A DNA stretch of 64,000 bases from Typha latifolia (Eukaryota; Streptophyta; Magnoliopsida; Poales; Typhaceae), in assembly GCA_019914945.1 (NCBI GenBank), contig CM034112.1, forward strand, positions 9,516,501 to 9,580,500, given 5' to 3'. The stretch's first letter is position 1, and the number at the start of each line of letters is the position of its first letter. Position numbers and translations under genes: made by a program. The notes below the pieces were generated by a model. That model was not told where the DNA came from. It ran no database searches and was given only the letters and a program-made list of their open reading frames with translations. Below are positions 24,375-36,517 of this stretch, one piece after another.

Positions 24375-25330
24375 ATTGGTCAAAAAAAACTCTTTAGTTT
24401 TAACTGAAAACCAAAATGGCTCTTATTATCATTGAACACCCTACTCATGGATATTTTATCATTCAACCAACCTCTGTACTTTCCTTTGTATTGCCTCAAA
24501 GACGACTGCCTAATCTAATATGAAGTTACCTAAAAATTGAGTGAGTTAATTCGACTGTACATGTTTAATAATTATAATAATCTTAAGGTCAAAAGAAAGT
24601 GGAGAAGGGTAAATTGCAAAGGACAAACAGTTCTACTAACCTTAAAAGGAGGAATAACATTAGATATTTTATTTTTTCTTCCATCTGTAACTGTCGAGGC
24701 TAAATATTTTGACACAATCAAAGACAAATACAAGAACAAAATGTATGTTTACTATCATCTCTTAACATCTCAGAGATGCTAGAAAGAGCTCTTGATTCAT
24801 TTGGTTGAACAACAGGTTCAATCACCACTTGTTAATCAAATTGGCAAGCATGACCCAAACAAAACCAAGGCTGCTCGCAAACAAGGGTCACTTTGCTGTA
24901 ATCATGAAAATAAAAATAAAAAGAGAGCATATTGTTCTCTAAACAAAAGCATTACATTCGTAAAACAGCACTGCCTCCAATTAGCAAAGGCAGGACCTGA
25001 ATAGTTTAACCTTCTCTCCCATATTACATTATCTGCAATGATCTGATAGACAGATGAACATGCATGCTAAAACATCCAAAAGAGAAGAAAGAATGAGCTA
25101 AAACTGACCTTTTCGCGAAATAATATTAAATATGCCCCACCTATGAGCCAAACGATGTGCACAGACATTTTCCTTTTCTCAGCTATACAAAAAGCGGAGC
25201 ATTCTATTTGTTTCACTTCAGATGTGAAGTTAACAAGCATGTCCCACCACTGTCTGTAGACCTGTAGTTAGAATCTAATATGCACAAAGTTAAGGTTATT
25301 GATATTTGACTTCATGAGCAATGTAATTCT

Positions 25331-28300
25331 TCAACCAAGTAGCTTGGTACCAAAGATCCTGTATTTTCTACTTCCCCATGGATCGTTTTTATCTACATAA
25401 TATGACTTTAAGCAACACCACACCCATGGTGGGTCTCTTCTACTAGCACAGTCGGGCACTCTCACTGCCCGGTCGCCAACTTCAGCTATACCAAGTAGCC
25501 TGTTCATCTTCCTAGTTAAAATATCTGATGCTGGATCACCGCCAAAAAATTTTACCTGACATACAGTAAGATGAAGATGAGAGATAAGATTTGATTGAGC
25601 ATGTGCAATATGTTATTATATTCAAAGGTACGAGAAGAACCATTTATGCAAGCGTCGGAGATAAAACTCTAGCATTTACCCCATCTTCCTTGCAAATATA
25701 AGCATGGATTCTTGCTGTTGGATCTTCAAGAGTCAATCTGACATGGTTGTGTCCTTTCCTTGGAGAAACCATGTCTGCAGCTCGCCAAGGATATGCTGCC
25801 ACCACGCGGACTATGCACTTGAACATGTGAGTAACCTAATCCATAGAGAAAAGCAAGATGAATATCCTTTCTGCTTTTATGTTGCATGTCAAACAGGAAC
25901 TAGGAAACCATCCTTGTTTTACAAATACAGTCGACATGTTTGTAGATGAATATGTTTAAACATATCCAAGAAAAAGATTAGTAGATGTATAACAAACAAA
26001 ATTGTATATCGTGTGAATTACAACATCATCTTGAAGTTGTCCCACATTGTTTCAGATCAGATTTACTATTCCTAGAAATAAACATGTGGACACAAAAAAA
26101 AGGTCTAGAAACATTTCTTAAGCAGAAAAAACTAGAATGGACAACGAGCACATGTACATATGCCATCAAGAGAGAAATAAATGTCCTAACAGAGACATGG
26201 AGCTCCAATGGGATAAATTTCACTTTCTTTATGCAAGCAATATTCCCGATATATTAATTTTTTCCAGCTCCGATATACTAATTTTTTCCAGCCCCATAAC
26301 ATAACCGTGTTCTCCCAAAATAGTCGGACAATAGGAAAGAGTCCATGGAACAATGAGGCACAAAAACTTTCAAAAAGCTCCTTCAATACGAATCTAGATG
26401 AAGCTCCATTTCGAGCTACAACTTCTCCATCATGTGCTATGTTATATAGTTTACGAAGCCATGAATCTCTAAGTTTCAACCACAACATACCAACTTAGTG
26501 CCATGCGAAATTCATCACTGCCACCCCTAATCATGATCATGAATGGCTGTGCCATGGCACGGCTCGTGTCGACCAGCGGCCAGCATGTGGCACTTGCCGG
26601 CCATGCCACAAGAGAAGGAGAGAAGAAGAGGAAGGAGACTAATGGCGCTTCACTCTTCGACCTCGTCGTTGCCACTCACCACCGTTGTCGCCCACCGTTC
26701 GTTGCTGGAGATGAAGGGGGTCCCAAGGTCTTCTTCCTCCTGGGGCTGGGGCTAGGGCATCCCCACGTGGGATGCAACAACGCCTTCATTGACGGAGCTC
26801 TCCGGCACGACAGGCAACAACCACGGTGAGGTTGGCAGCGACGGAAGCTCGACGACGAGCGGATCGCTGCTAGAAGGGGTGTCGTGCGGCACCCCTTGTA
26901 CCATATGCCGGTCGGCACGACCATCGTTCATCATGACATCCGAAGTTCCTAATAAGCTTAAAACAAGGTTTCATAACTTCTAAATAATAAACCTAGGATT
27001 TTATTTGAAACAATTTGACTCTGGATGGGAACTAAATCAGACGCCTTTATTGAGAGTCTAAAATAGACTAACATAACTTCAATAAGCAAACAGTGGAAGC
27101 TGCTCTCAAACAGCCTAGAGGCCATCTAGAAAATCAATTTTTAAAACACAAACAAAATTAAATTTTGATATGTTACTATAAAAAAATTCCATCTGTTTAA
27201 ATTTTATATTGAGAAAAAACAGTGTAATCTAACTAGCAGTGTTAAACTTTAGACAAATATTCCAAAAGACTTCCAAATGCCAATGTATATGGCTGATGTA
27301 AGCAATATAACTAATTCCATCAGACGTACTAATGTGGTGGCAACTCTGAAACCTTAAACACCTATTTGGATGTCGTCTAGGCATAACTTTAAACCATCAT
27401 AACTTTAAATCAGTTTAGTGAGCATTAAACTAGCTTAATATCCAAATGGTAATTTATTCCAAAACCTACATAAAACCATTCTTCTATCTCATCTCCTCTT
27501 CCATCCAATCTATTATATTTACTAACAAAATTCAATTGCCATCTTGTCCTTGAAAAGATATCAGTTCAATCAACTATTATTTCAATTATTCCCTCCCTCT
27601 CTCTTTTCTCTCTCCTCTCCTCAGCTATCCACTATAAAGGGTATTTTATCACTTGACAATATCTCATAAATTTATTATATTTTTATGTCACATCAAGTGT
27701 AATCATGACACCGCTAAACCGATTTAAAATCAAACACCTTATTTTCCTAAACCAGTTTGAACTACCTTATTCAAGTTTAAAAAATGAGTGTAGTTGCAGA
27801 TTCAGGAATTATACCACAACAAAACACCACCTAAGAATGGATGTATCCAGCCCTAGGTAACACAAACAGAAATTAACTTGAGATATAATGTTTCAGGAAA
27901 AAAACTCATTGCTAGGTCGTTTGTTTTGTGATAAAAAGGCTGCAGCCCTGTCATACCTAGGTCATGTACTCACATTCAATTGAAATCATATCTGACAGCT
28001 ATTACATATTCAAACTTTTCAGTTCCTGTACCATCTGTCTTAAATTTCCACTATCAGTAGATTAAGCCATATTTACTGTAGCAAGATAATACAAGACAAT
28101 CAGCTGTCTTAAATTTCCACTATCAGTAGATTAAGCCATATTTACTGTAGCAAGATAATACAAGACAATCTAAATTTCCACTATCAGTAGATTAAGCCAT
28201 ATTTACTGTAGCAAGATAATACAAGACAATCAGCTGTCATCATAAGTACATTTGGCAAGAAGTTACATATGAAAATCGAGCTCATAGTTGTGAGTTGAAG

Positions 28301-31300
28301 TCTACTAGAAAAGAATGTTCTCATTCTATAATAAGAAGAGAGTACTTAATCTGATCAATATGGATCCAAATATCCAATTAACTAATTACCATCTTCAAAG
28401 TTGTGCCAGAAATTAATTCCAGACTTAATTGAGAAACTATGCTTCCTTCCAGTTTGTGTATTACTTTATTCAAGTATATTATATCTTACTAGTTAAAAAA
28501 ATATAAAATTCCCCAGATGTGCGTGAAGTACTTGATCATGTAAGAAGTGGACATCAGGTAAAAGCTAGTCATAGATCATAAATAAGGCCTCATGATTGGA
28601 TAACTTCAACCTCTAGATTCTCATGGAGATCAACTGCTTGGACCAAAGAGAAGCTTGTCATGAACCACAGGGCATTTTAGCTTAAGAAAATAACCAACCT
28701 TAGCATTGCAGGAAACACTAACAACACAAGGACAAGTAATGCTAAAACAAGATTATATGACAAAGAAGCATCAGTTTGACAACCAATCTTTCTTCTTTAT
28801 CTGAATGTTTTCTCTAAAACATATATTGAAGAATCATGTGCTTATTTCTCTAGAAATTCTGACCTTTAATTTCCATTATCTCACTTATATATTGTTTTCC
28901 ATCATTCCTTATAGGAATAAACCAGACTTATAATATAAATAAATGTGACCTAAATAAACTTAAGAAAATGTAAAGGTAGACCTCTTTATGGATGAGAGAA
29001 TCCATCAAGGTTGCATATGCTGCGTGCGCATTGTCCACCTCTGGAATTTTGAGAAACAACCATAAGTAGAATATAAACACACTAATTTTTCACTGAAGAA
29101 AAAGAATTAGAAAGTTTGATCCTACAATGATATAGATTCTGTAACTTAACCAAAACGATTAAAATTATTGATTTCTCAGATACACGAAGAAGCCAGCTAC
29201 AAGTGGATTCATTTGTACAGTTAAATTTTCCTGAACAAATGAAGCTTTATTGGATCAATCTGCATAAGATTGATGAACAGACATATGAAATGAAACACAA
29301 AATGTGACTGATGATAGATGAAATTAACATGCTTAAATAATGAGACTCAAAAATCACAAATGGTTCAAGGCAAATCTTCTCATAAGGTCTCAGAAGTCTT
29401 TCTCATAACTACATACCTAAAGCATGAGAAGGCCAAGGAAAGCTTGTGAAAGGTTGACGTCCCACCTGAGATGTTATACGTTCGTGATACGCCCTAAATG
29501 AATCAACAGTATATGGTAAATTTTAGCATTATAACAAAAAAAAAAATCAACTCATAAAGTGCGAGGAGATAATAATTACTTTAGACAACTCATTACACTG
29601 CAATCCTCATTAGACAAAAGACGAACTTTACTGGAAGTTTGTAACACACCCTTCCAAATTCCATATTGTAGCTCACAGGTTATGTTGCATAATCTAACCC
29701 AATCTCTGCCACCTTGCAAATATGTTCTCTCTTTGAAGAAATTGTTAGTGAGTATTCCTAATACTGTTCCAACCGAAGGAAATGTACACAGAATCCCTCT
29801 CGATAAAGAATATTCTTCAAGATGTAGAGGCATCGGGGTTTTCCCTTCAGCATCAAGGCTGTTTTCCAAATAAAAGAAGAGAAAGAAATTGAATTTATTG
29901 CTAATCTCTCGTTAAGAAAGATTAAAATAACATATTGAGTGCTTTTAACTACATAACCATATTGCAAGAGGTTCTGTACAAGAAAGTAGGTTAGCCTTAA
30001 GTCAATTTTCACTGACCATAAGACATAATCTCCATAAAACTTCCTTTCAAGAAAAGTATAATAAGCTGTAACCAATATGCTGTACCAAATTAGAACAAAC
30101 TACTAATCATCTTTAAAATTAAATTTCATAAACCCAACGGTTTTGGTCTTATATATAATATATCAGATTCATAGAAAGCAAAAAAAAAAAAGCTTGATTG
30201 ATGCCAAGCACAAAATTCAAGGCTATCACTTATCAGCCTTATAAAATAAAGAAAGGTCAAAGAGGTTGGAAGATAGCTCGAGACCACATGTAATGAGGGA
30301 AGATAACAAAGGTTCAGGCTAATGCCAATCCAAAATGCCCATCTATGATCCTGAAGTAACTCATGCATTTCAAGTATATGATATCTAGCGAAAAACATCA
30401 AGATATATCAGTACTTACTCCATTTCTAGACTTGCAGGAGGAGTATCAGTTCCATCCCAGACAAAGAGAATCCACTCACCACTAGAAGTTTTACAGACAT
30501 GAAGAACCTTCAACAGAACCAGAACAAGAAAATACCATGTTCATATTGCCTAAACCTGAACATATGCAATTAGCAGTTTGATAAATTAATATACCTTGCA
30601 TACTAGATCACAGACACAACCACTCCTGATGCTCTTCAGTTGCAATTCATACTCTTTAGAAACGACGCAACCATCTAGAGAAATTAAAGAAAAAGTTGTT
30701 TAGAAATAGATAATGAAAGAAAGTGTCGTAATGTACAATATCTAAAACAAGCCATTAAAGTTACACCCTTTTTAGGCATAATGCCATACATTTTCAGTAT
30801 CTAAGGACAATATATCTCACCTTAGAAATCAGCAAACCCATATAGTAACAAGATGGGTTAAAGTGATAACATGATATACAAGATCAACACATTTACAAAC
30901 TGAAAAAAAGGAGAAATTTGGGTCTGCTACCAAAAAATTGAGTAAATTTTTTAGTAGATATAAAGAGCATTTGCTCGGTTGCACTTTCTACTTACACTAA
31001 AGCAACTCGAAATTCAAATATTAGAGCAGAAAAAAAAGAGAATTCTATGGCATAATAGACCACCTTACAGAGAAGATAATCAGAAATATATAATTCAAGA
31101 AAAAGAAGCCAAAAACTCCACAGTACCATCACCTGCATCAGGGGGTTGATCAACTAACCATGTCCTTAGCTGTGACAAATGTTCATTATCACGATCACTT
31201 TCACCATACTTTGTAGAAATTTGATAAGGCTTCAAATCTGTGATAGTTTTTCTGCTGAATAGTGCAAATGAAGAGAATCTCTTGTCATAAAGACAATAAA

Positions 31301-33480
31301 AACCTCCATCGTGAATTCTAATCTGCACAAGAGATACATCAAAAAGTTGTTATTGGAAAAACTTTTTGTTATTGAAACAACTTCAGAGTTCAGAAAATAC
31401 ATGTTAAATAAACGACTTGTGCTGAAAGCCTGAAAGAGGTTAGCCCGATAACGTGAGTGTGCGAATCATGTCCTTATAACTTGCCAATCTAGATATGGTC
31501 AATCTAACCAGATTCACTTAACATAAAGCTAAGTTAAATTGTTCAGGCAGATCAACTGCCTAGCACATCTAATCCAACACACCTACATTCAATTATCCAT
31601 TCTTTTCTTAGCCTCAATTGACTTAAATGCCACAAAACTCTTCGATGGTAAAGTGCAGACAATGACCCAACCTCTCTATGACCTAGTGTCAAAATTTCAA
31701 TTGAATTTGTCATGGACTGGAATAATAAATAAGCTTACCTGTTTACATGGACTTCGATAGTAGTTTTACTATTCATGACTTTCAATTATGTAATATGAAA
31801 CTATGAAATAAAAATTCCATGATAGTAAGACTTGAAATCTAGTCATATCAACAACATAAAATAAACATTTGCCTTGATGAACATATTATATTTGACAGGA
31901 CTTGGTACAATAGTAATAAAACAAACTAAGAACAATCAATTGCGAACATAAAAGAGAGCTTGTGCCATGTTTGGATAAAGAGAGATCATAATTTCCAGAA
32001 AAAAGAACTGTGCACTCAGTTATCAAATATACTGAAAATTACAAGTCCAGATCTAGTTATACCAGTATAGGATTTCAGGAAATTAATAGACACAAAGCAC
32101 AGGCATACTGCCAACAAGTAAGAAGCATCTATCAGGTTGAGGGAAAAATAACAATTCCGGTTTAGCAGCTACCACGACATGATGAAGACTGATTATATCT
32201 CCAATCAACCTGACACACGGCAGCTTTGTCAGATTCTCCGCAAAGAAGTTCACAGGAATCCCAGGAGCTGTATAAGACTGATCTATTATCTTCAGTGTCA
32301 GGACAAAATCTGTAAGGAAGCACTCAGTAGTAAAGATATCATCGATCTGATTTTCTAGAACCTAGAAGTCAAGTACTTATACATAAACAAGTTTTTGAGC
32401 CTAGTTGCCTGGTCAGAAAAATGGGCGGAAAGCACGGGCTGAATCTTTTACAATTTTCTCTCATTCATATCAGTGGTAAACTAAAGGTCCATCACCATTT
32501 ATAAAGTGAAGCATTTTTATAGCTACCAGGATCGATTAGTCCATATTCTAGGAGTATACAATCAGATAAGCATATATTTTTTGGATAATCTCACACCTTC
32601 TTAGATACTTCTATTAAGAACGGAACTTCATAAATTAAAGCATTACGCGACTTGCGTATGTACACAGGGATTTAATTCATGATATAACCCTCAATAAACA
32701 AGTAGAAACATCCACCCAGAAAGCTTTACATGCTCAAATCCTTCTTGTTTGATAACCTCACTGTGTATTATATGTTATACAACTGTCTATCATAGGCTCT
32801 ACTGAGATCCAACCCGGTAGCGAAACCAAAAGCAGTAAAAGAGCATGGTGCTGCCAATGTACTGCCCTTCCCAAGAGAGGGGTCTGGCTAGGTTGGGTGG
32901 AAAACCGCAACCGATATTGGCATTTTCATAACCGAGCTAGGTGCCCATGCTCGACTTGTTTATACTAGAGAGTAAAGACGGTTTACAATTACTAGTCAGT
33001 TATGTCTGACCCATCTACTAGTCTTTGATCCACATCAACCAAATCACTTATTTTGAACAGGTTCAGGGTATAAAAACTGAAACCAAGATAAATGAGTACC
33101 AAATTTGGGCAGGTGACATAAAATTGAGATAACACTTTCTAAACCAACAAGACCCTCCAAGATCACAAATTTATCTGTTCTGGGATCTCAGCCGGCTCAG
33201 ATAACACCTTACGACGAGTCGCATCATTCTACCGCCAACCCAAGAACACAAAATTCCTGAGGGCAGACGTGAGACCGGCCTTTTTATCATCATAGCCAAC
33301 CGAAAAATCTACAGAATACGACAGATCGACAGGAGGAGGAGACGAACCGGTTCCTCTGCTCCGCTTCGGGTTGCCGATCTGGACGATGACGGCGAAGAGA
33401 TTGACCTTAGACCCCACGGTTTTCAAGGCATCCACTAGGGGAAGGTAAACGTATTCCCGCTCCTCTTCTCCCGTTTCCAT
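25331..33480 (-). CDS. POT1: Protection of telomeres 1 (POT1) homologue
   Basis: POT1 proteins bind telomeric single-strand DNA or telomerase and protect or regulate chromosome ends in the nucleus. I join ten exons on the minus strand: 33480-33348, 32309-32173, 31322-31133, 30674-30595, 30507-30419, 29858-29580, 29493-29417, 29040-28982, 25835-25680, 25555-25331. All borders are GT-AG and the frame holds throughout, giving 474 aa, the usual plant length. The N-terminal OB fold starts at YVYLPLVDALKTVGSKVNLF, continues with DFVLTLKIIDQSYTAPGIPV, and ends in KRFSSFALFSRKT...PYQIS. A second OB-like region follows (EWILFVWDGTDTPP). The C-terminal region carries RLTLEDPTARIHAYICKEDG, FFGGDPASDILTRKMNRLLG and WVWCCLKSYYVDK. 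Key family motifs are intact, so the gene looks functional. Its 3' end has a dead inverted copy at 16535-17690. Intron 8 is 3.1 kb and repeat-laden. Confidence 0.93.
26490..26960. other. GC-rich island inside POT1 intron 8
   Basis: About 470 bases are strikingly GC-richer than the AT-rich intron around them, with several open frames on both strands (60-108 codons) that resemble no family I know. GTGCCATGGCAC near 26548, GTCGTGCGGCAC near 26880 and GCCGGTCGGCACGACC near 26908 give local inverted symmetry. It is probably an inserted sequence (transposon or captured gene fragment), but I cannot define its ends. Confidence 0.45.
28036..28240. repeat. Three near-perfect tandem copies of a 61-69 base unit in POT1 intron 8
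   Basis: The unit containing TAAATTTCCACTATCAGTAG starts at 28041, 28110 and 28171, so spacings are 69 and 61 bases. The third copy lacks the CAGCTGTCT linker. The copies are almost identical, which implies recent expansion. Confidence 0.95.
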
Positions 33481-33494
33481 TTCTTTCCCCGCTT

Positions 33495-33513
33495 AAAACC
33501 CTAGCTAAACCCT
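33495..33513 (+). promoter_or_regulatory. Double telo-box in the POT1 5' region
   Basis: AAACCCTA at 33496-33503 and AAACCCT at 33507-33513 lie 15-33 bases upstream of the POT1 ATG (gene on the minus strand). Telo-boxes are known in plant genes active in dividing cells and ribosomal protein genes. They equal one plant telomere repeat, TTTAGGG on the other strand. Confidence 0.6.
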
Positions 33514-33689
33514 CTCTCCTTCGAGAGGAGAGGGAACGATTAAATAAGTGCCTCTGATGGGCCTGCCAAAAATGGCTTGGGCCGTTTTTGTATGAAAGCG
33601 GAATCTCATAGTATGGCCGCGACGCCCTCAACCGCTTGTTGGCGAGATGGAGAATTGCAGGCAACCAATCCAAGGGAACAAGAGTTTCA

Positions 33690-34115
33690 CATAAATTTTA
33701 CACCCCACTTACTTGTGCTCAAAATTATTTTACCTACCATTATTTTAAAAAATCTTAAACTAGTCCATATACTTAAATAAACGGTGCCAAAATAACTAAA
33801 ATACATTTATTGTGTTTGTTAAACGAGACATACATTTTTATTGAGATAATATCGCTAAATAATTAAAATAGCCATGGTGCTTAATTAAATTTATTAGACA
33901 AACTAACGGCCGAAATGACCAAAATATTTCTATCGTGTTTGTTAAACAAGACATAAGACATACACGTTCTTGAGATAATATCGCTGAATGATCAAAATAG
34001 CTATAGTGCTCGATTAAATTAACTTTAGTTGTAAGTACATGGATTGATTTGAAATTTTTTGAAGTACATGGGGTAAAGTAATTTTGGGCATAAGTATACG
34101 GTGGTAAAATATATT
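33690..34115. mobile_element. MITE-like element with terminal inverted repeats and an internal duplication
   Basis: The left end (ATTTTACACCCCACTTACTTG... then CTCAAAATTATTTTACC) pairs with the right end (GGTAAAGTAATTTTGGGCAT... then ACGGTGGTAAAAT). Between them, about 100 bases containing GTGTTTGTTAAAC at 33812 and TTGAGATAATATCGCT at 33840 recur 123 bases further on (33935 and 33970). No coding capacity. It lies about 200 bases upstream of POT1. Confidence 0.75.
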
Positions 34116-34282
34116 TAATCATAAATTTTAAAATCCAATTCAACTAAAAAACTGAAACTATTAGGTGAAGACCTAAAAATCTATATAAATTTTTAAAATT
34201 TTTTTCTCACATTTCTACGTAGAACTAAACTCTTACGTGTGATACTCAATAATTTCTATTTTTACATATAACAAATTGTACA

Positions 34283-34895
34283 CTTCTTTTTGATCTGGGT
34301 AGTGCGAGTGATAGTAGTGATAGTTAAGGTTGTAGTTATAAAGGTGATAATAGTAATAGTTGTAGTAAAAATGGTGATGGTATTGATAGTGGTGGTAGTT
34401 GTAAATGTGGTGTTAAGGTTGGTGAGGTGTTTGTGGTGGAGCAGTAGCGGTGGTGTAATAGTAAAAACATGAATAGTAAATATGAGGTGTTTGAGAAGGT
34501 GGTAGATTAGTGGTGGTAGTTGTTCGATGGTGGCGAAGATAGTTGTTGTGGTGTGGTAGCAATGAAGATAATAATGGTGGTGGTGAAAATAGTGGTACGG
34601 GTGTGGTAGCTATGAAGATAAGGGTAATGATAGTGAAGTGATAATAATGATCGCAAGGTAGTGATTAAATTATTAAAGCAGTGAAAGTGATGATAAAATT
34701 GTAGCATTGGTGAGGAAAATAGAATATTTGGTAAGATTGGTATTAGTAATAAATGTGATGGTCATGGTGGTAATAATAGTAATTGATGTTGTTAGTATGA
34801 GTCGAGATAGTGGTGGTGAGCTATATGTGGCGGCGGCGGCGGTGGTCAAGATAGGGGTTGTCATGATTGTTGCTATGGTGGTGGGGTGGTAACTT
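34283..34895. repeat. Degenerate (GTR)n trinucleotide tract
   Basis: Some 600 bases are dominated by GTG, GTA, GTT and ATG trinucleotides on the + strand (for example GTGGTGGTAGTTGT). This leaves valine-rich frames open on + and Thr/Ile/His-rich frames open on -. Those frames are composition artefacts rather than genes. The tract looks like an old, diverged trinucleotide expansion. Confidence 0.8.
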
Positions 34896-35079
34896 TGACT
34901 ATTGAAGTCTTATTTGTCAAGCCACTACTATCCTATTGTTCTAATTAGTCTGTATACATTTGATCACCTTATATGATTAAACTAAGTGCGATCATAACAT
35001 CCGCCAAACAATAATCATGATGATTGCGGAGAGGTAGTGATAATTGTGATAAGAGGGTTTCTTCCATGCAATAGAATTA

Positions 35080-35650
35080 ATTTTTTATCAATCAATTTGA
35101 TGAAGATCTAACGGTTAAGATTTTTAGGGGTATAATAGGAATGAAAGATATTACCGGTTTAGCAGGTAATATTTTTAGATATATAATCTTGCACATTATT
35201 TTTTAACAATTATATTATCTTAATATTTTATTAAGTAAAAGACATATATATCATTAACTGAGAGTAATGTATATATATCAAAATAAGGGTATTGATGTCT
35301 TTTATAATTAACTTGATGAAAATTTAATTACATTTTATCTTTTTGATTATTTTTTATTATTTGCATATATCTCCCATTAGTTTAAGATTGATTTAAATTA
35401 AATTTTAATAGATAGAAATAGAGAATTATATTTAAATTGAAGTTTATCTCCAAATAATCAAATTTAAATTATTTAATATTAAATGATATCTCCTATAATT
35501 AAGGCATAATTATATTTAAAAGAGAAATCTTAACGGAAGAAAAAAAAACGTTTAGAGCACTTCTTCCGTACCTTAAAGTTAATTGTTTATCAATCACTTT
35601 GATGAAGATCTAATGGTTAAGATCTTCAAGGGTATAATAAGAAAATTGGA
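35080..35650. repeat. AT-rich segment bounded by a direct repeat of about 60 bases
   Basis: TTGATGAAGATCTAA-GGTTAAGAT followed by AGGGGTATAATA-GAA occurs at about 35097-35143 and again, slightly diverged, at about 35601-35643. The two lie 500 bases apart in the same orientation, and both are preceded by TTTATCAATCA. It could be a small element with direct terminal repeats or an old duplication. No coding sequence lies between them. Confidence 0.55.
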
Positions 35651-36240
35651 AAGTTAGGTACACGTAATTAATTTTCTTAACTAATATACTATTTTTCTTA
35701 CGTAATGTGGTTTTGGAACCGATACCGGGTATAAAAACCGGCTATTATAGCCGTTGGATTAAGATTATAATTTTTAAAGGTGCATTGAAGTATTTGCCTT
35801 GTGATAATTATTAGTGTTGTTGGTGAAGTCCCCTTTTTTCCGCCTGACTCTTTGGTCTTAAGAATGATGGTTTTATGTGAGTAATAATGGTTGGTAGTGG
35901 CCGCGATAGTGGAGAATGGCTGGAAAATACGATGGAGATGTTGGTAGCAACGATGGAGATTAGAAAGAGAAAGTGAATAAATAAATGAGAGGTAAATATG
36001 GTAGTTTAAAATTTTAATATTTGTGGCACAATAATGGCAATAGAAAAAAGAAATGTAATTAAGTTGTAGAAAGCCCCAATTCCTTGATGGGGATTAGGAT
36101 ATTTGAATAAAAATTATAATATTTCAAAAATATTAAAGAAAAAAAATGATATTCAAAAGTTTTCGCAGCAATTGTGAAAAGAAATAAAATTAGTATAAGT
36201 CCGGAGGTGTGTTTGAAAAGAGAACTCGATCGAGAGTTCC
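35651..36240. other. Upstream region of the NNF1-like gene
   Basis: AT-rich sequence without a recognisable gene. It presumably includes the promoter of the gene that begins translation at 36478. AAACCCTAG at 36364-36372 lies in the probable leader. Confidence 0.4.
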
Positions 36241-36443
36241 CTCCTCGATTCATCTGCGGAAACCTTGAGACGAACAATTGGGTGAAGAAGAGGTGCCTTT
36301 CCTTGCTCTCTTTTTTCCCATTTTGGCTACCTTTCCCCTTCTAATCCAAAGCAGAGAACCCCAAAACCCTAGATCGGATCCAATTTCTTTGTTAAATTCA
36401 ACTAATTTCTCTACTTTCATTTTTTGTTTTTTTTCTATATCTA

Positions 36444-36517
36444 TGGAAGTTCCGGTGGCGGCGCTGTTGGCTAATCCATGGATGCTGATTCATCCATCAC
36501 AAGTTCGCGATATTTGA
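36444..36517 (+). promoter_or_regulatory. Upstream reading frame overlapping the NNF1 start codon
   Basis: An ATG at 36444 opens a 24-codon frame (MEVPVAALLANPWMLIHPSQ...) that ends at 36517. It overlaps the first 40 bases of the NNF1 coding region in another frame. The same frame has an earlier ATG at 36278. If transcription starts upstream of 36444, ribosomes would meet this start first, so it could damp NNF1 translation or mean that transcription starts further downstream. Confidence 0.4.

Noticed and set aside
34290..34892. Valine-rich and threonine-rich open frames on both strands
   Set aside because: They follow from the degenerate GTR trinucleotide composition and have no domain-like sequence or splice context.
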